In this document: piece after piece, positions 1 to 12,535 of the stretch
How positions within the stretch are numbered: position 1 is the first letter of the stretch
How the letters are laid out: each line of letters starts with the position of its first letter
Source: Neoechinorhynchus agilis
Taxonomy: Eukaryota > Acanthocephala
NCBI GenBank assembly: GCA_051530055.1
Contig: CM121343.1
Span: 5,146,001-5,210,000, forward strand
Length of the DNA: 64,000 nt
Direction: 5' to 3'
Made by a program: the position numbers and the translations under genes
Notes under the pieces: model-generated
The model's input: only the letters and a program-made list of their open reading frames with translations
Told to the model about the DNA's origin: nothing
Databases searched by the model: none

Positions 1-269
1 CCTATGTAATAAGTTGTATACGTATTGTCTTATCAATTTAAAATCTTAAATTTTTCCACAGCATCATGTTTGAATCTATAAAAATGCAGAAAATCTTAAT
101 TATTGGAAACATTTCAGATTTAATTGTTCTAATGGGTTGAAATCGACTTGCATTTCATTGGTATTGACATAGAAAGATTCCATTATGAAGTGTGGGTACT
201 TTTGAGCAATAAGAGAAGAATATTTGTTTTCAATTTTCACAAATTAAAGCAACTTCCGTACACATTTAG

Positions 270-3200
270 ATATTCGTTCTCAACTGAGCGAGCAAATAAA
301 ATGTCTTGAGCATCAAATTGATTCTCAAAACTTAACTGCGTTGGAACTAAGTGATTTCTTTAAAAAGCGTGCGGAAATTGAGAGCGACTATTCCCATGGT
401 TTAGAAGCTCTCGCTAAAAATGCTTCACAGCGAATTAAGGCGAACAGTGTTAAGTGAGTCCTTAAATATTCTAGTCAAATGAAAGTGATTGAGTAATATT
501 AATCAAGAAAGGACAGTTTATGGAGTTCCCATTCCACATCGGATTTGCTATCCGATCTTGTACAAGATTCAAAACAGCAAGCACAGTGCCATGCTCACTT
601 TTCGGAGCTGTGCTCCAAGCATATTCCCGATAAAATCAGTGAGGTCTGCGACGATTCAAAAAGGATGCTCACTAAGGTAAATTGTCGCTTGCCTCTTATA
701 ACTGCTTGGAGCACTCAGAAGTCATATTTAGTGCAAACAGGTAGCTTTTGATTGTCATGCTGAGATATTTAAATCCTTGAAGGAAGTGCAAAGTGTTAGT
801 ACTTGGCTTTACAATCCCCTTAGATATTGCATGGTCAAATTACTAATAAATTCTTATAGTCTATGAAAAGCTACCATCAATACCAATGCGCTAGTAGGCA
901 GGCGGAGGACAAACTTACAACAACTCAGCAGCATGTTTCCAAGCTCAAAAATAAGAAAAGCTCGTCTAAATATGAGAGGAGGTTGAATAAGGTATTTATA
1001 CGACTTAGTTAAATGCTCACAAGAATATCAATTGTTTTAGCGCCAAACGCAATACTCGGATACAAAATTAAAGGCTTTTAAAGCACGAAATGATTACATA
1101 TTGTGTATAGAGTCCTCGAATACTGCACTCAGTCATTATTTTTCCACTGATATTTCAGACTTGATTGATGTACGGTGGTACTGGGTCTTAGGTTTAAGTC
1201 AATATGTGGCTCTAACGTGTCTTTTACTTTAAGTGTATGAATTTTGGCTTTCACACATCAATAGCAAAGTGTATTCTGATGTATATATCAGCTCAATCAA
1301 ACGTAATCCGATCCCGTCAAAGTTGTGTAAATACGCTTAACCGAAGCATCGCTGATTTGGATGCAGTTAAAGACAGACAAAAACTTATTCAGCAATACAC
1401 AAGCTTATTTTCAGCAAAACGAATAATCAGATTTGAAGCTCATAAGGGCGACCAGGTGACAAAATATGTGAACTATTAATTACTATTAGCGATGGTCCGT
1501 TTCAAGGTATCCTTAATACACGCTCAAGTATTGCTAAAGGATGAAATGTTTCAAAGATTCTTTGCTATCGAGAAGCGACTTCAGACACTGAGCAACGAGC
1601 AGGAGCAGGTACGTCGAATATTTCAATTTCGATTCACATTTAAGATTTCTATTTCAAGATATTTGCTGAAATCGAAAAAATCGAGAATGAATTGATGGAA
1701 CTGATAAATGTCAAAAATTACGATGTTACTGACTTGTTTAAAAACCTACATTTTGATTCATCGTGCATGAAAGCGAAGAGACTCGATCTGGAGAACAATT
1801 ACATCGAAAAGTTTCGCCAGTACACTCTTATGAGCAACTTAATCGCCAGATTAAAAACCAAGCACGCTTTACTGCAAAAAGCGCTTGGGCAATCGTCAAC
1901 ATCCCTTTCTGAATCTCGAATCGTATTCCGTCCAAGGACGAAAAAAATAGGAAAAGCTCCGGTTATTGGACGTCCGAGGCTTTTTGGCGGAAGATTGGAT
2001 GATTATGTCAAGGCAACAGGCCAGCCAATTCCTCAAATTATCTATAGCTGTATTAGAGCTATCAACAGATTAGGTGGGTTTTTTGCTGAAAAAGTTATAG
2101 GTTAATACTAAATGACTTTGGTATTCAACAGGTCTTCATCATCAGGGGATCTTTCGAGTATCCGGTTCACAGGTGGATATAAATGATTTCAAAGAGCAAT
2201 TTGAGAGGGGTAAAGTATTCTGCATTTTTCGCTCATTTATTTAGAATTGTTTGCTTATCAGGTGATGATCCATTGTTAAGTGTCTCTTCAAGGGACATGA
2301 ACAGCGTAGCGGGTCTTCTAAAACTGTATTTCCGCGAACTTAAAGATCCACTATTCCCAAGGGAAAAGTTTGACGACTTTATGAACATCATAGGTAAGTG
2401 TACCAGGTTAGTGAAGTTCACACATCACCCTATAACCACTGTAGCTATTAATGATGTCGAAACCGCATCAAAATTAACTGAAAAACTCAAAGAAGTACCT
2501 GTTACTCTTTACGTCGTAATGAGATACCTATTCGGATTCTTAAATCATTTGACTGAGTACAGCGACGAGAATATGATGGATGCAAATAATATTGCATCGT
2601 GTTTCGCCCCAACTCTGATTCCCGTCCCTGAAGACTACGAACAGGTCAAATATTTATCGAATACCATTGAGCTTATTCGACTCATGGTGACTCACTACGA
2701 TGAAATTTTCCCGACTTCATTTAACGAAGGACCTGTGTATGAAAAATTTCCAACGAGTTCAATAGATGAGAAGGACGAGGAAGACGAAGATGATGATGAT
2801 AGCAATTTCGATATTGAAGAAGATGCTAAATCGAATGAAAAGACAACTGTAAATCGAAACCACCAAAATATACTTAATGCTCCTTACAACACTAATTCAA
2901 GTCGTAGTGAGAAAGGTAATTTCGCTGCTGTCTAACGGATCTTACGTTCTGTTACTTTAACACTTTCGACGTTGATTTTCAGTGACTAATGTGGGTCAAA
3001 GTGAATTTAAATTTCGTCAGCGACTTGGTAGTTGCAAGAGCAACAATTCGTCCAAATCAGCTCGGTAGTACACATTCGCTACTTAGATTGCACTAGATCT
3101 AGATTTAGCTATTGCAACCGCTCATGTTTGTCCCCATTGAAACCGCTATCCAAGCACTGATGCCTAGTAGCGTTCGATTTCGAATCGAATGTTTGTAGAC

Positions 3201-4136
3201 TGCTTAGAGCATGTATTGAATCGCTAAAGCAAATCTCACATTTCCATTTTTAATACTTTTCATTTTAGAACAAATTATCCAAGCACGTCAACGAGCTTCA
3301 GCTCAAGGGAAACGTCTTTTCAAGTACAAGAAGCACGGGGGACAAGGCGGAATGCATCTCAAAGCAGGTAGCATGTCCACTGATAAAGGGCCCTCAGCTG
3401 ACCAAAAAAGATCCGCTTTTACTTCATCAATCTCTGTCGACGAATCACGCTCCCATATGTTGAATACTTTATACCGTAGCAGCGATGGTACTCCAAATAA
3501 TGCATTAACGTTACGTTCGTCCACTGAATGGATCCCTATTCATGACTATTCAGAGATGAGCGACTCTGTTATGTCTGATACCTGTGGATACTGCCAACAC
3601 AAACGTAAAGATGCAATAAGACCACCTCCACAATTTTACAAATTTACATTGAACGAAATGACCCAATTACCACTCAGTGGTCGGCAGGTCAAGGTTCGAA
3701 CGTTCACGACTTCCTCAACATCAACAGAAATATGCCAACAACACTGCGGATCATCACAAAAAACCGACGGAAATTTCCTTACAATTGAAACACTGCCTGA
3801 TTCTGGTCGAACTCGGTGTAAATTAAAAACAAGTAGAAGTGCAGGCAACGACGATTCATCTGCCATGGATTCATCGCGCCGGGAACTTACAGACAAACTA
3901 ATTCGCAACCGAGTCAAAGATGACGGACCCAAATGGTTAGTCGATCGCCCACAATCCCGAACTCATCGATTCTAAATTTCAGCCCTGGTAAGATTAAACC
4001 ACCACCACCTTCGGTAATTGCGAAATCAGAGGGGGAGGAGGAGACGACGGAGTTGTTGCAAAAGTTCGGCGGGCCGACGGTCAGCACAAATGATGCAAAT
4101 AAAGATGGACATCTTAGAAGATCAACAAATGTATAG
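270..4136 (+). CDS. srGAP: SLIT-ROBO Rho GTPase-activating protein (F-BAR + RhoGAP), 5' partial
   Basis: Family role: the F-BAR domain bends and binds the plasma membrane and the RhoGAP domain switches off Rho/Rac/Cdc42. Exons read in order. Bases 270-453 give the F-BAR start (RSQLSEQIKCLEHQ, FFKKRAEIESDYS) and 512-676 continue it; further F-BAR exons run to about 1880. A linker is followed by the RhoGAP domain from about 2030 to 2720. The arginine finger lies in GIFRVSGSQ (~2140-2175), and later come SVAGLLKLYFREL, YSDENMMDANNIASCFAPTL and GPVYEKF, all srGAP hallmarks. An acidic stretch (EDEDDDD) follows. The C-terminal tail (3270-3933, then 3983-4136 after a 49-nt intron) is low-complexity with no SH3 domain visible, whereas vertebrate srGAPs carry one. 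The start codon is upstream of the window. The family call is firm; some small exon edges are not resolved. Confidence 0.9.
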
Positions 4137-4248
4137 GCGATTGTAATGAATATCGTTCTTAGTTTTCGTCGAGTTGCTTCCCATAAAAAATCCTGTATCA
4201 CTTGCCGCTCTTATTTTGTGAACACAATTTATCGTTTTATTTGACTTT

Positions 4249-4722
4249 TTATGCACTATGGTAACTCGTACTGCTGGTGTCAACTTGTAATTTGGATATT
4301 GAACCGTTTCTGATCGCCATCCATTGTACGATCAACTCACTTGTAAAAATGATAGCATTGCAGATCCATATAATGAGAGATAACACCTTCAATGCACACA
4401 GCCTTTTCAGTATACTAAGAATTGTAATTATAATGCATAATATTGAAATTAAGAGCATATTCAGGTTCCACCCATTTGTGTATTTGCCGAAACCAATATA
4501 ATCATCATGAAAGTTACCCCGGGTATAAAGTATAACTGTTGTTGATGTCACCATTAGGCAGGTGAGAGTGCAAGAATAATAAGTCAAGAATGCATCGCTA
4601 CCGAAGACCCCATCACCGATCCGGCATGAAATAATTCCGAGAAAGGCGAAAAACAAGATTAGAACGCTAATTATACTCGAGACGGATAATATCAGCACCG
4701 AATGCGATTGCATTGTGTTCAT
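4249..4722 (-). CDS. four-transmembrane protein, unknown family
   Basis: A single open frame of 157 aa starting at MNTMQSHSV. Four hydrophobic segments are visible at about residues 8-32, 45-66, 88-107 and 113-135, with a polar loop containing YTRGNFHDDYIGFGKY between the second and third. The tail is short and polar. This is tetraspan topology as in claudin-, clarin- or MARVEL-type proteins, but I do not see the W-GLW-C-C claudin motif or a tetraspanin CCG. It is convergent with the srGAP gene, with only ~110 bp between their ends. The function is unknown. The open frame and strong membrane pattern argue for a real gene. Confidence 0.6.
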   Translation of the reverse strand: MNTMQSHSVLILSVSSIISVLILFFAFLGIISCRIGDGVFGSDAFLTYYSCTLTCLMVTSTTVILYTRGNFHDDYIGFGKYTNGWNLNMLLISILCIIITILSILKRLCALKVLSLIIWICNAIIFTSELIVQWMAIRNGSISKLQVDTSSTSYHSA

Positions 4723-4779
4723 TGTAGAAGACTTTGTTCGTTCTCATCGCTGTTACCATGGCGACGTCTTTGATAACAA

Positions 4780-5340
4780 ACGGGATTTAACCCATGCCAC
4801 TTCTATTGATGAGAATAATGTTTTAATTCGAAAATGAATGATGCATGCACCCATAACATTAATAATATGCAATCACCCTAAATCCATTCCTAATTCTTCA
4901 TTAGGTTCGATGGTTTCATGATTTTCGTGTGATGTCTCCGTATGACTGATCGATTTGTAGTTTTTAGGAAACAGCTTATTTTCAGTTGACCAGAAAATCA
5001 CAAATTCATTTTAAAACAGTTCTCGCAAAGGTATTTAATAAAATGCTTGAGAGCGGATAAATTGCCGTCATCCTTTTAAAGTATTTTAAAATGCAAAAAT
5101 ATTCAATTGCATGTACGAACAGCACAATTAAAGTTACGCAAAATATCGATATCGAATGCGCGAAATTCCATGAGATAGCGATCAGAACGATTGCACCGCT
5201 GTGAATGGAGATTTCACAAAAAATGGTTCATCCATGACGGTTTTAATCACAAACGAGAGCACCGACTGAACAACAAATGTGATAATAAAAAGGGTAGCTT
5301 TAATAGCTCGGATATTTCGCAAATCGTCGGAACCGGGGCA
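4780..5340. other. intergenic, no gene seen
   Basis: AT-rich stretch upstream of the four-TM gene on the minus strand. No convincing reading frame, RNA gene or repeat is visible. Confidence 0.4.
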
Positions 5341-5345
5341 ATATG

Positions 5346-5483
5346 ATTAGGATTATTGTTTAAAAGTCTTCACCCGGTAAAGATTTTATTAAAAACGTTT
5401 TGAGAACCTCACCGGGTTCATCATCCGCCTATTGATGGTTCGAAACTTTTTTAAGACTTCTAAACAATAATTCTAATTCGCAA
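5346..5483. repeat. palindromic element with hammerhead-like core (family F5)
   Basis: Outer inverted arms at 5346-5371 and 5452-5483 (GATTATTGTTTAAAAGTCTT against its complement). The inner part 5395-5424 reads, on the minus strand, GATGATGAACCCGGTGAGG then TTCTCAAAACG. It matches the core of the 29633-29758 palindrome. It looks like a short Penelope-type terminal remnant. Confidence 0.55.
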
Positions 5484-5973
5484 ATCATTTTGCAATCATC
5501 TCTCGTAAGTGGGTAATTAGGAAAGAGTTAAATGGAGCATTAAAATCACAACACCCAACCATGCGTTATGGCGTTACAATGGTAAATTTAAGAGCGATAC
5601 CTACTTCCTAATTCTTGATAGCAATTATATCTTATAAATCGCATGGCTATTGGTCTTAATAGAACCCTCCATAGATCCGCGAAAAGGTACTTTTAAACAA
5701 ATCATTGACATCTCATCATAGTATTCGTCTTTTAAAGAAGACAAATTCTCATATGTATGCCTTTTTGGAGGGAATGAATCACCTCGGAGGTGCCCGAAAA
5801 TAGACTTCAATGGACATCATTGTCATGCCGTTTAAAAGAAATGTAGGCATGTGATGCATTGTTAAAAATGTATAAGGAAATGGGGGCAAAAGGTCCTCTT
5901 TCGCCCTTACTCATTCGTGACTATCTGTGGTATACTCATTCCTGAGGAAATTGAGAAAAGGCAATAGCTCTCA

Positions 5974-7352
5974 ATGACTAAAGTCATAGATAGTGATAAC
6001 TGCCTTGGCACAGGAGAACAATTCTGCCCCACCGTCCACAACGCACACGTGCCAATACGAGCAACTTCATTGGGAAACGTGAGTGAGGGTTATAAAGACG
6101 GATATTCAGTAGGACGCCGAAGAGAATTTGTGTCAGAAGGTCGTTCAAATATGCAACAACAGCAACATGAAGTAAAACTACAAACCAAGAATCGAATGAA
6201 TGTTAAAGGTGGACCAGTAAACGGAAGCAAGGGATACAGCGTCAATTATGATCCAGAACCTGAAGTAGTACGGCGGCAAGCATCCGGTCAAGTTATATAC
6301 AAACAAGAAGTAGCTGTTCGATATTTGAAGCCACCAACACCGCCGCCTCCTGGTCCTCTAATAATCAAGGAGGTCCGTGCCACACAGGCACCTCCTGCAC
6401 CACCCGTAATAATCAGACAAAGACCACCAAGACCGGCAACACCTCCACCTATGATTATAAGGGAAAAACCGCCGCAGACTCCACAAAATTGTGCTCCAAA
6501 GGTGATCACAAGGAACCTGCCTCCACCTCCCCCTCCTCCACGGCGTGTTATCATTGAAAGACTTCCACCACTGCCACCAAAACCTAGATCCATTATTGTA
6601 GAAAGGTGGTTACCGTATAAGCAGCAAAAGCGAAGGGTAATTTATCAGCGAGCACCTCAGATACAGCATCCAGAGCAACAAAAAAATCTCATTATACAAT
6701 GGGAAGGAGCTCAGGTTAAGATACTCAAAGAGTTTAGAAATCTGGGAATCGCTAAAGTTGATCCAAATATTTACGTACAAAAATTTGGTCCGAGTCTTTG
6801 CCATACATCAGCCTTGCCGGATTTTAGTAAGCATATGAAACTTCCGAACGCACATAGTGCTATGGGGCACGATATTGACAACATCGTGAGTTTCCTCTTT
6901 CAACGAAAATCAATATATATTCAATATTATGCATTTAGTCATTTAGTAATGGTTTGAGCGATCATTACGAACCCAATCAAAATGGCATTGATCTGAATTA
7001 TAGTGGCAATTATAATGCAATTAATGATTCGTATGGGACAGAGATTACCGACTATCAAAATGGTCACATGCTAGATTCAAACACTTCATTTAGCATGAGC
7101 GATAACAACTATTCAAATGTACAAGTGAACGATAATCAGTCTCATGAGCCCGAGATATATGAAGGAGGTCAATTACTAAACCAGCAACCATTCAATTATC
7201 TTCACAACAGCAACCAATCGGATCCTCAGTTAATTGACGGACATTGTGTTGAGCTCGGCGTTCCACCAACCACATCGTCAAACTTTGAAGATCAAAGAAG
7301 TGATATACCTGATTACCAGCCCCATATAGTCAATGATCAGCGACACTATTGA
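5974..7352 (+). CDS. proline-rich repeat protein (IIxExxPP modules)
   Basis: Two exons, 5974-6885 and 6939-7352, joined in phase 0 across a 53-nt GT-AG intron, encode about 440 aa. Residues ~110-225 are a string of modules built as (V/I)I(I/V)(K/R)E followed by proline runs, for example GPLIIKE, PPVIIRQRPPRP, RRVIIERLPPLPPKPR and SIIVERWLPY. A basic KRRVIYQRAP segment and a short conserved-looking IIQWEGAQVKILKEF follow. The C-terminal exon is Asn/Gln/Asp-rich and unstructured. Charged-hydrophobic modules separated by prolines are seen in cytoskeletal articulin/alveolin-like proteins, but I cannot assign it to either. The start was chosen as the first ATG after an upstream stop. The function is not known. 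Confidence 0.7.
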
Positions 7353-8986
7353 AGCATAAAGAGATTGGTATTAGGTACACTGACTAGTTTCTATATCCAA
7401 ATGAGAAAGTTCATAGATCATCCTCAAATAAAATACTCCAAATGGTCGACAACTTGACCGTTTGACGAAAAGTCAGCGGAGGCACGTAAAAATACCATCT
7501 TTATCAGTGAGTGAGCATAGCAGTTCTGTAAATCCTATCGAAGACTACAATACTCACATTATGCTACTTGAGTAGACGAAACGTAGAACCGTGTAAGCGC
7601 CACATGATATTCCAGCACACGGAAAGAGAAATAGAATCCCTTAGCTCTTTTGAACGTGAAGAGGAATGAGCACAATATTGACAATTAATCAATGTTAAAT
7701 TTAACGTCTATCCAATTTTATAGTTCTTAAGTTTTTAAATATGTCATAATCGAGGATGGCGTTAGTTTACGAATCTCTAAAGCCTTCAGCGGATTAGCGC
7801 CTGCAAACAAATCGCAATGTATCCCACAAAACGCATTTGCGATCAAGTAATAGTACACAAACTAAATTGTAGCAGAAATCTTCAACTCCTTAGTCAAATA
7901 AGCGGAATTGTCCAGCAAAATCACTATGAAATAGAGCTTCAAGAACTGACAATTTACAGTTCATATGAATAATTTTAAAATTCTATTTTCCGTAGATTGT
8001 TTTGGGCAATATTTGAACCTTCTATCCGTTTCACTTTATAATGGCAATAAGATCAACTAACCTTGATAGTACAGTTTTAATGGATGAAAATATGCATCGG
8101 TCGCACAGTAAAGGGAATAAAATACTTAGAAACGGCCCGGTTAATCGGACCAAACCGGGACGCGATATTTTTGGTCCTAATAAGCGACTAGTCCGATTGT
8201 CCGGATTTGCCTGTACTGGTTTTCTGTTATCATTATTCCATTAATTGCTTAATGACAAAAGCTAGTCGCTTCATGAAGGATCTTAACTATTTTAGATCTT
8301 AATTGCCATTTTCCACGACGAAGAACGGATCGATTTTTTCATTTGTGCGTATGATAGGTCGTTCAAATGAATTTTTAGAATTTTGCAGATCGTTTGCATT
8401 AGTTTCATTTTCATATACAGTGGACCGAATTGATTGGGACCGAACGAGATCCGGATACGAAAAGTTTCAAATAACCGATTCCGGGGGGGATTCTCCTAGT
8501 TTAGAGTGTTCATTTTAAATTTAAGCTACTACAAATCGACTTCAGCATCATACTGAAGATAAATTTATGCGAAACCCTGTTGAAAGTGCATAAATCCCTT
8601 CAATTTCCGGGTTATTCCACAGTGAACCCATTAGTTCAAATTGCTTGCTGACCTTGACTAGAAATGCAACAATACTCAAAGAGAGCCTAAATTTCTTCGG
8701 GAATTCGTCCGGGTAAGACTGGGAATCATGTGGATGTTGTTTCCATTGCCGGAGTACCTGTGCATCCATTATGAACCCCTCGATACTTCTTCCATGTTAA
8801 CGGATGTTAAGTGGTGATTTGATGTGGACTAACGTTGCAGTGCAAAATGGCAATGGTCCACGAAGGCTCGGATGTGGAGTTTAATAAATGGCTTAGGATC
8901 GATTCCATAGGTTTTGACCCTGGCTTCGCTGTCACTCGCGTGGTAAATTCACCGATCAAATTGCGGCACACGCGCCGATATCGTTT
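7353..8986. other. intergenic or 5' region of AMPK gamma, no confident gene
   Basis: Short open stretches exist (8041-8244 and 8835-9062, plus strand) but neither resembles a known domain. One could be an upstream exon of the AMPK gamma gene. No repeat structure was noticed. Confidence 0.3.
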
Positions 8987-10303
8987 TTGCAGATTTATGC
9001 AATGTTCGAATGGAAAAGTGCGAAAACAATTTCATGGGCGAAATCAAGTCAGAAATCTTTAAGTGATACCGAACTCAATCCAAACGAAAGGCAAAGTGTA
9101 CGGAGATCTAGAAAATCAATAGATTATCTATATAACCGATCGCATTTTCGGGAGCGAGCTACAAGCGAGGACGATAGCGACGAAGACAAAAGCTATTGGA
9201 TAGTTTCCCCTGGAAAAAAGTCGCAGGAATCTCGAGATATTAATCGATCGGCCATCAATCGACATATAACACGAATACTGAACTCACGTAGAATATTCAA
9301 TGCAAAGCAGTTGTACTCTGCGTTCATGATGAACAACTTTTGTTTTGATCTGATGCCGGTCAGTGGCCGTGTGCTGACTATCGACGTTGATCTGAAACTC
9401 ATGTTGGCGTTCCGCGCATTGATTGCGGATAATACTCGTAGCAGTGTCCTATACGACTCAAAGGTTCATAGATTCGTTGGAGTCCTCTCAGTAACTGATC
9501 TTATACATCTTCTGGTCACAAATCACACAAACCCATCACGTGATTGTGATTCTTACACAATTCGATTTTGGCGACAACTCCAAATAAACAATGATATGCC
9601 GAATCATCCGTTCATCACAGCGACACCAAATACAAACCTGCTGGATGCAGTGTGCATTTTGAGCAAATATCATTTACATCGATTACCGATTATAGATCCT
9701 CAAAGTGGAAATTATTTACATCAGGTAACTTATAAGCGAATTCTCAAATTCCTGTTTCTTTCAATCTATAACATGCCAACTGTAACGATCTCTTAGCGAT
9801 CTTGATTACTGTAAAGAAATCGTCACATTAAGCCACTCTACATTGACAAATCAATATCTGCACTCAATATCGGCAGCTATAAAGACATTCTTACCCTCTC
9901 GTATGAAACTAAACTAATTGATTGCTTTAAACTTCTTCTTAAGAAGGGAATATCGGCTCTACCCGTCACTAATCAGTCTCGTGAACTCTTAAATATCTTT
10001 TCTAGATTCGACATCGTTCATTTGGTTGGAAAATGCGTCCTTTTCGATCTAAACAGTACCGTTAGAATGGCCATTGAGTGCCGGCCTAAGCACGCCGAAT
10101 CGGTGATTACTTGCAAAGCTAACGACAGTTTGATCGATGTTATGAGCAAGATAGTGCAATCACAAGTGCACAGATTATTCATTATTGACTCATCGAATGT
10201 TTTAGTTGGCGTAGTTTCCCTCTCTGACATCCTGAACTATATCGCTATAAGACCATGTCGAAAAAATTCCTTGCGTATATCTCATTCAAATAAACAAGAT
10301 TGA
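8987..10303 (+). CDS. PRKAG: AMP-activated protein kinase, regulatory gamma subunit
   Basis: The gamma subunit binds AMP/ADP/ATP through four CBS repeats and controls the AMPK energy sensor. Visible exons are 8987-9781 and 9833-10303, joined in phase 0 across a 51-nt intron. A family-specific N-terminal extension (RRSRKSIDYLYNRSH, acidic SEDDSDEDKS) precedes the CBS region. CBS1 starts at LYSAFMMNNFCFDLMP, with RFVGVLSVTDLIHLL. CBS2 has HRLPIIDPQSGNYLHQ and YKRILKFL. CBS3 has ALNIGSYKDI and GISALPV. CBS4 has VHRLFIIDSS and GVVSLSDILNYIA. These match the animal gamma order. The true 5' exon and start are uncertain; 8987 only opens the frame, and an acceptor near 9050 is possible. Part of this first exon is duplicated downstream. 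Confidence 0.88.
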
Positions 10304-10906
10304 CAGTGATTTTATAGAATAGCCGTTATGGAGAAAGTCTAAAATTGACAAGGAGCCTCCTTTCAGAAACTGGGTCCCAATGATCGATCGCATCAATGTC
10401 CTAAGTTTAAATAATGCCAAAGTATTGACTTTAAAACGCTCGCTTAATTTTTCTTTGTAATAAAAGCGTCCGTTGGTGTTTATTATAGTGGCAATTTTTC
10501 CAAGGTTACAGTATTGCCACCTTTTTTTTGAAATCAATCACAACCATTATATGAATCAGAATAAAAAAGGGCTTATTGTCACGCCTACTGAACATCGAGC
10601 GCGGTGTTTGCTTAGTGCATGATTACGACGACTAAGCACTTTTTCTTGGTAGCTTAAATTACACAAAGATAGACATGGAAGTTTCTGCATTTTGTAAGAT
10701 TTTAGTAAAAGATTATTCGTTTTGTAGGAGTCCAAGGTAAAAATGAAGAGGATGTTCATGCGCCGTCCGATATCTTCCCGTCATCTCGGCTAAAACCGAC
10801 CAACTCAAGGAGAGATGGAATGTCGTTATCAAAGCCTTCACTTATTAGAGTATTCACCATGCTGTGGCGATTGTGCCTGGTTATCGTTTTGGATCAATCG
10901 AGCCCT

Positions 10907-11191
10907 CTTTAAATGATACCGAACTCAATCCAAACGAAAGGCAAAGTGTACGGAGATCTAGAAAATCAATAGATTATCTATATAATCGATCGCATTTTCG
11001 GGAGCGAGCTACAAGCGAGGACGATAGCGACGAAGACAAAAGCTATTGGATAGTTTTTTTTTGAAAAAGTCGCAGGAATCTCGAAATATTGATCGATCGG
11101 CCATCAATCGACATATAACACGAATACTGAACTCACGTAGAATATTCGATGCAAAGCAGTTGTACTCTGCGTTCATGATGAACAACTTTTG
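10907..11191 (+). pseudogene. broken copy of an AMPK gamma exon
   Basis: Nearly identical (a handful of differences) to 9057-9342. It covers the N-terminal extension through LYSAFMMNNF and then stops matching abruptly on both sides. It carries a disrupted tract where the parent has TTTCCCCTGGAAAA (the copy has a T run), which brings in an early stop. It is a same-strand partial duplication about 600 bp downstream of the gene. Confidence 0.85.
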
Positions 11192-12170
11192 GCGTCAAGC
11201 CTAGATCTCAGTTCACCTGGAAGATTTTGGCGTTTTACTCGCGACAGAAATAGCAATCCCAGCCTTTGGCTCCTCCGTGCCCCGAACAAACACGACCTAT
11301 CAAATGGAGCAAAGAAATCGAACTTCCTTACCTTGCGAATACATTAATTCAAAAACGTTGGTCAGGCCTTTGGTTTGATAAGGAATTCTGATATTTTTCT
11401 GACGTGCTTAGAACATGTAGATATTTAAAGAGTAATTGACGATAGCTTTGGAATTCAATTAGGTGTTTTTTAAGCCGGTTAGTTAACATACTTAAGCGAA
11501 GAACCAAAACTAAATTATTTTCAAGAAGATTCTATGGTGAAGTTAATGGATTTCAAATTTCCCCTTAGCATGTTTTACACCCAAATGGCTTATTCGCTTT
11601 GATTTGATTTATTATGGGCGGTAATAAACAGATTCGCTTTAACATTTTAAGCGTACTCTGCGAAATTGGAATGACTAAAGAACCGAGTATTTCCAGAAAA
11701 TTAGACTAAAAAGGAGGTAATTACTTAATTTTTCAATCAATGAAGTAAAGATCAATGCTGAAAGCATAATAAAGAATATTCGTTAGTGAAAATACATCAA
11801 AGCGATTAGAACTCTTTTTAAAACACTTTCTCAATAATGGCGATAGAAAATAATAGCAAAATACTAATTTCACATGGACAAAAGGAGTTAAGAGTGCAAT
11901 AAGATAATACTGAAGATTCACATACCCTAAATGAATATCTACACAATGGTGTAAGAATCGGCTCCGTCTAAATTGAAGCGAGTTTCCATATCCTTATTGG
12001 TATCGTTCTTTCTTCAATTCTTTGATTTTTTGCATACTTAAATACTATATCGACCACACTTAAAAAGTGAAGTTAGGTTAATAATAAATGAATATACCAA
12101 AATATTATTGTTTAGCACAAAAATTATAATAATAACTTAAGCTGATGGTGCGAAGCAACAGTCCAGAACG
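11192..12170. other. intergenic, no gene seen
   Basis: AT-rich and without supported frames, RNA genes or clear repeats. Confidence 0.35.
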
Positions 12171-12399
12171 CTTGGATATCTTGAAAAATCGTGTCGAGGG
12201 GAGCTCGGCCTTCCACTAGAACTGCCGTCCGTCTCATGTACTCCGCCAGATACGATTTTAGATGATGACGGATTGTTCCTCAATCGGAAATAATTGTTGA
12301 CCCTGGCTCAACGCTAAACCGAATTTGTTAGAGTAGGGTTTCTGCAGTTCGGTTGGAGAATTCCACTAAAAATCTTGAACCGGTCTCCCTACACAACCC

Positions 12400-12535
12400 T
12401 CCAAACAACCACTGTTGAAACAACATCTTTCCTGAGTTATTCTTCGTTTGAAGATCGATTAGAGAATTCCGCTACCTCCAAAAACCAACTGTTAATGCAA
12501 CATCCTTCCTGAGTTATTCTTCCTTTTGGAGAACA
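12400..12535. repeat. two imperfect tandem copies
   Basis: A unit containing ACTGTTGAAACAACAT and CCTGAGTTATTCTTC occurs at about 12411-12452 and again at about 12487-12530, with a few changes. It is a short direct duplication of unknown origin. Confidence 0.6.

Noticed and set aside
6288-6593. Glycine-rich minus-strand frame opposite the proline-rich gene
   Set aside because: It is the complement of proline codons in the plus-strand gene.
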